DNA of 64,000 bases from contig OZ231126.1 of NCBI GenBank assembly GCA_965153355.1, positions 60,698,001 through 60,762,000 of the forward strand, given 5' to 3'. Below are positions 63,970-64,000 of the stretch, piece by piece. Source of the DNA: Flaccisagitta enflata. Taxonomy: Eukaryota > Chaetognatha > Sagittoidea > Aphragmophora. Each line of letters starts with the position of its first letter. The stretch's first letter is position 1. The notes under the pieces were generated by a model. That model was not told the origin of the DNA. It ran no database searches and saw nothing but the letters and a program-made list of their open reading frames with translations. The translations under genes were made by a program, and so were the position numbers.

Positions 63970-64000
63970 AGGGCCGTGGATGAGTCAGGTACGAGTATCA

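Overview
The window is nuclear DNA of an invertebrate animal. It has GT-AG spliced genes with animal-type domain architectures (a DDX5/p68 helicase, a matrin-type zinc-finger protein, a kinectin/p180-like ER protein, an LRR receptor, speckle-type BTB proteins). The introns and spacers are AT-rich and loaded with small non-autonomous transposons and minisatellites. The phylum cannot be fixed from sequence alone; a pancrustacean or other protostome is plausible.

Layout. 1-4660: an inverted cluster of a ~520 bp AT-rich repeat (R1), interrupted by one large Helentron-like element. 5294-16605: a 13-exon CIZ1/Pep-like matrin zinc-finger gene. 18441-26763: a 13-exon DDX5/DDX17-type RNA helicase. 26764-28638: a GC-rich spacer. 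28639-28998: a small single-pass membrane protein. 28999-32451: nested transposons and AT-rich spacer. 32452-36147: an intronless 1231-residue kinectin/p180-like coiled-coil protein. 36709-40010: a two-exon D-2-hydroxyacid dehydrogenase. 41340-41999: a CCHC zinc-knuckle gene, apparently frameshifted by an 11 bp tandem duplication. 42300-44405: two intronless BTB paralogues in tandem. 45156-49699: a six-exon LRR transmembrane protein. 50150-51030: GA/GT microsatellites. 51030-60860: gene-free repeat territory with about 4 kb of minisatellite. 60865-63333 (perhaps to 63969): a C2H2 zinc-finger gene. All ten recognised genes are on the minus strand. They are not a pathway. Two encode probable nuclear RNA- or DNA-associated proteins (matrin-finger, DDX5-like) and lie next to each other; a third nuclear candidate, the C2H2 gene, is at the far end of the window.

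Exon models were assembled by hand. For the three many-exon genes every splice junction keeps frame through to the stop (621, 591 and 628 residues), which strongly supports those models.

The most interesting non-gene structure is a dispersed family with about 19 copies. It resembles DINE-1/HINE (Helentron-associated) elements: a 5' hairpin, a (GTCY)n block, variable tandem repeats, a 3' sub-terminal inverted repeat and a terminal hairpin ending near CTTGTT. Hairpin stems differ between copies but remain paired. One copy sits inside an R1 unit whose uninterrupted relatives show the empty site. One copy is nested in another. Two hAT-type MITEs with perfect 8 bp target duplications and several palindromic foldback elements complete the mobile landscape.
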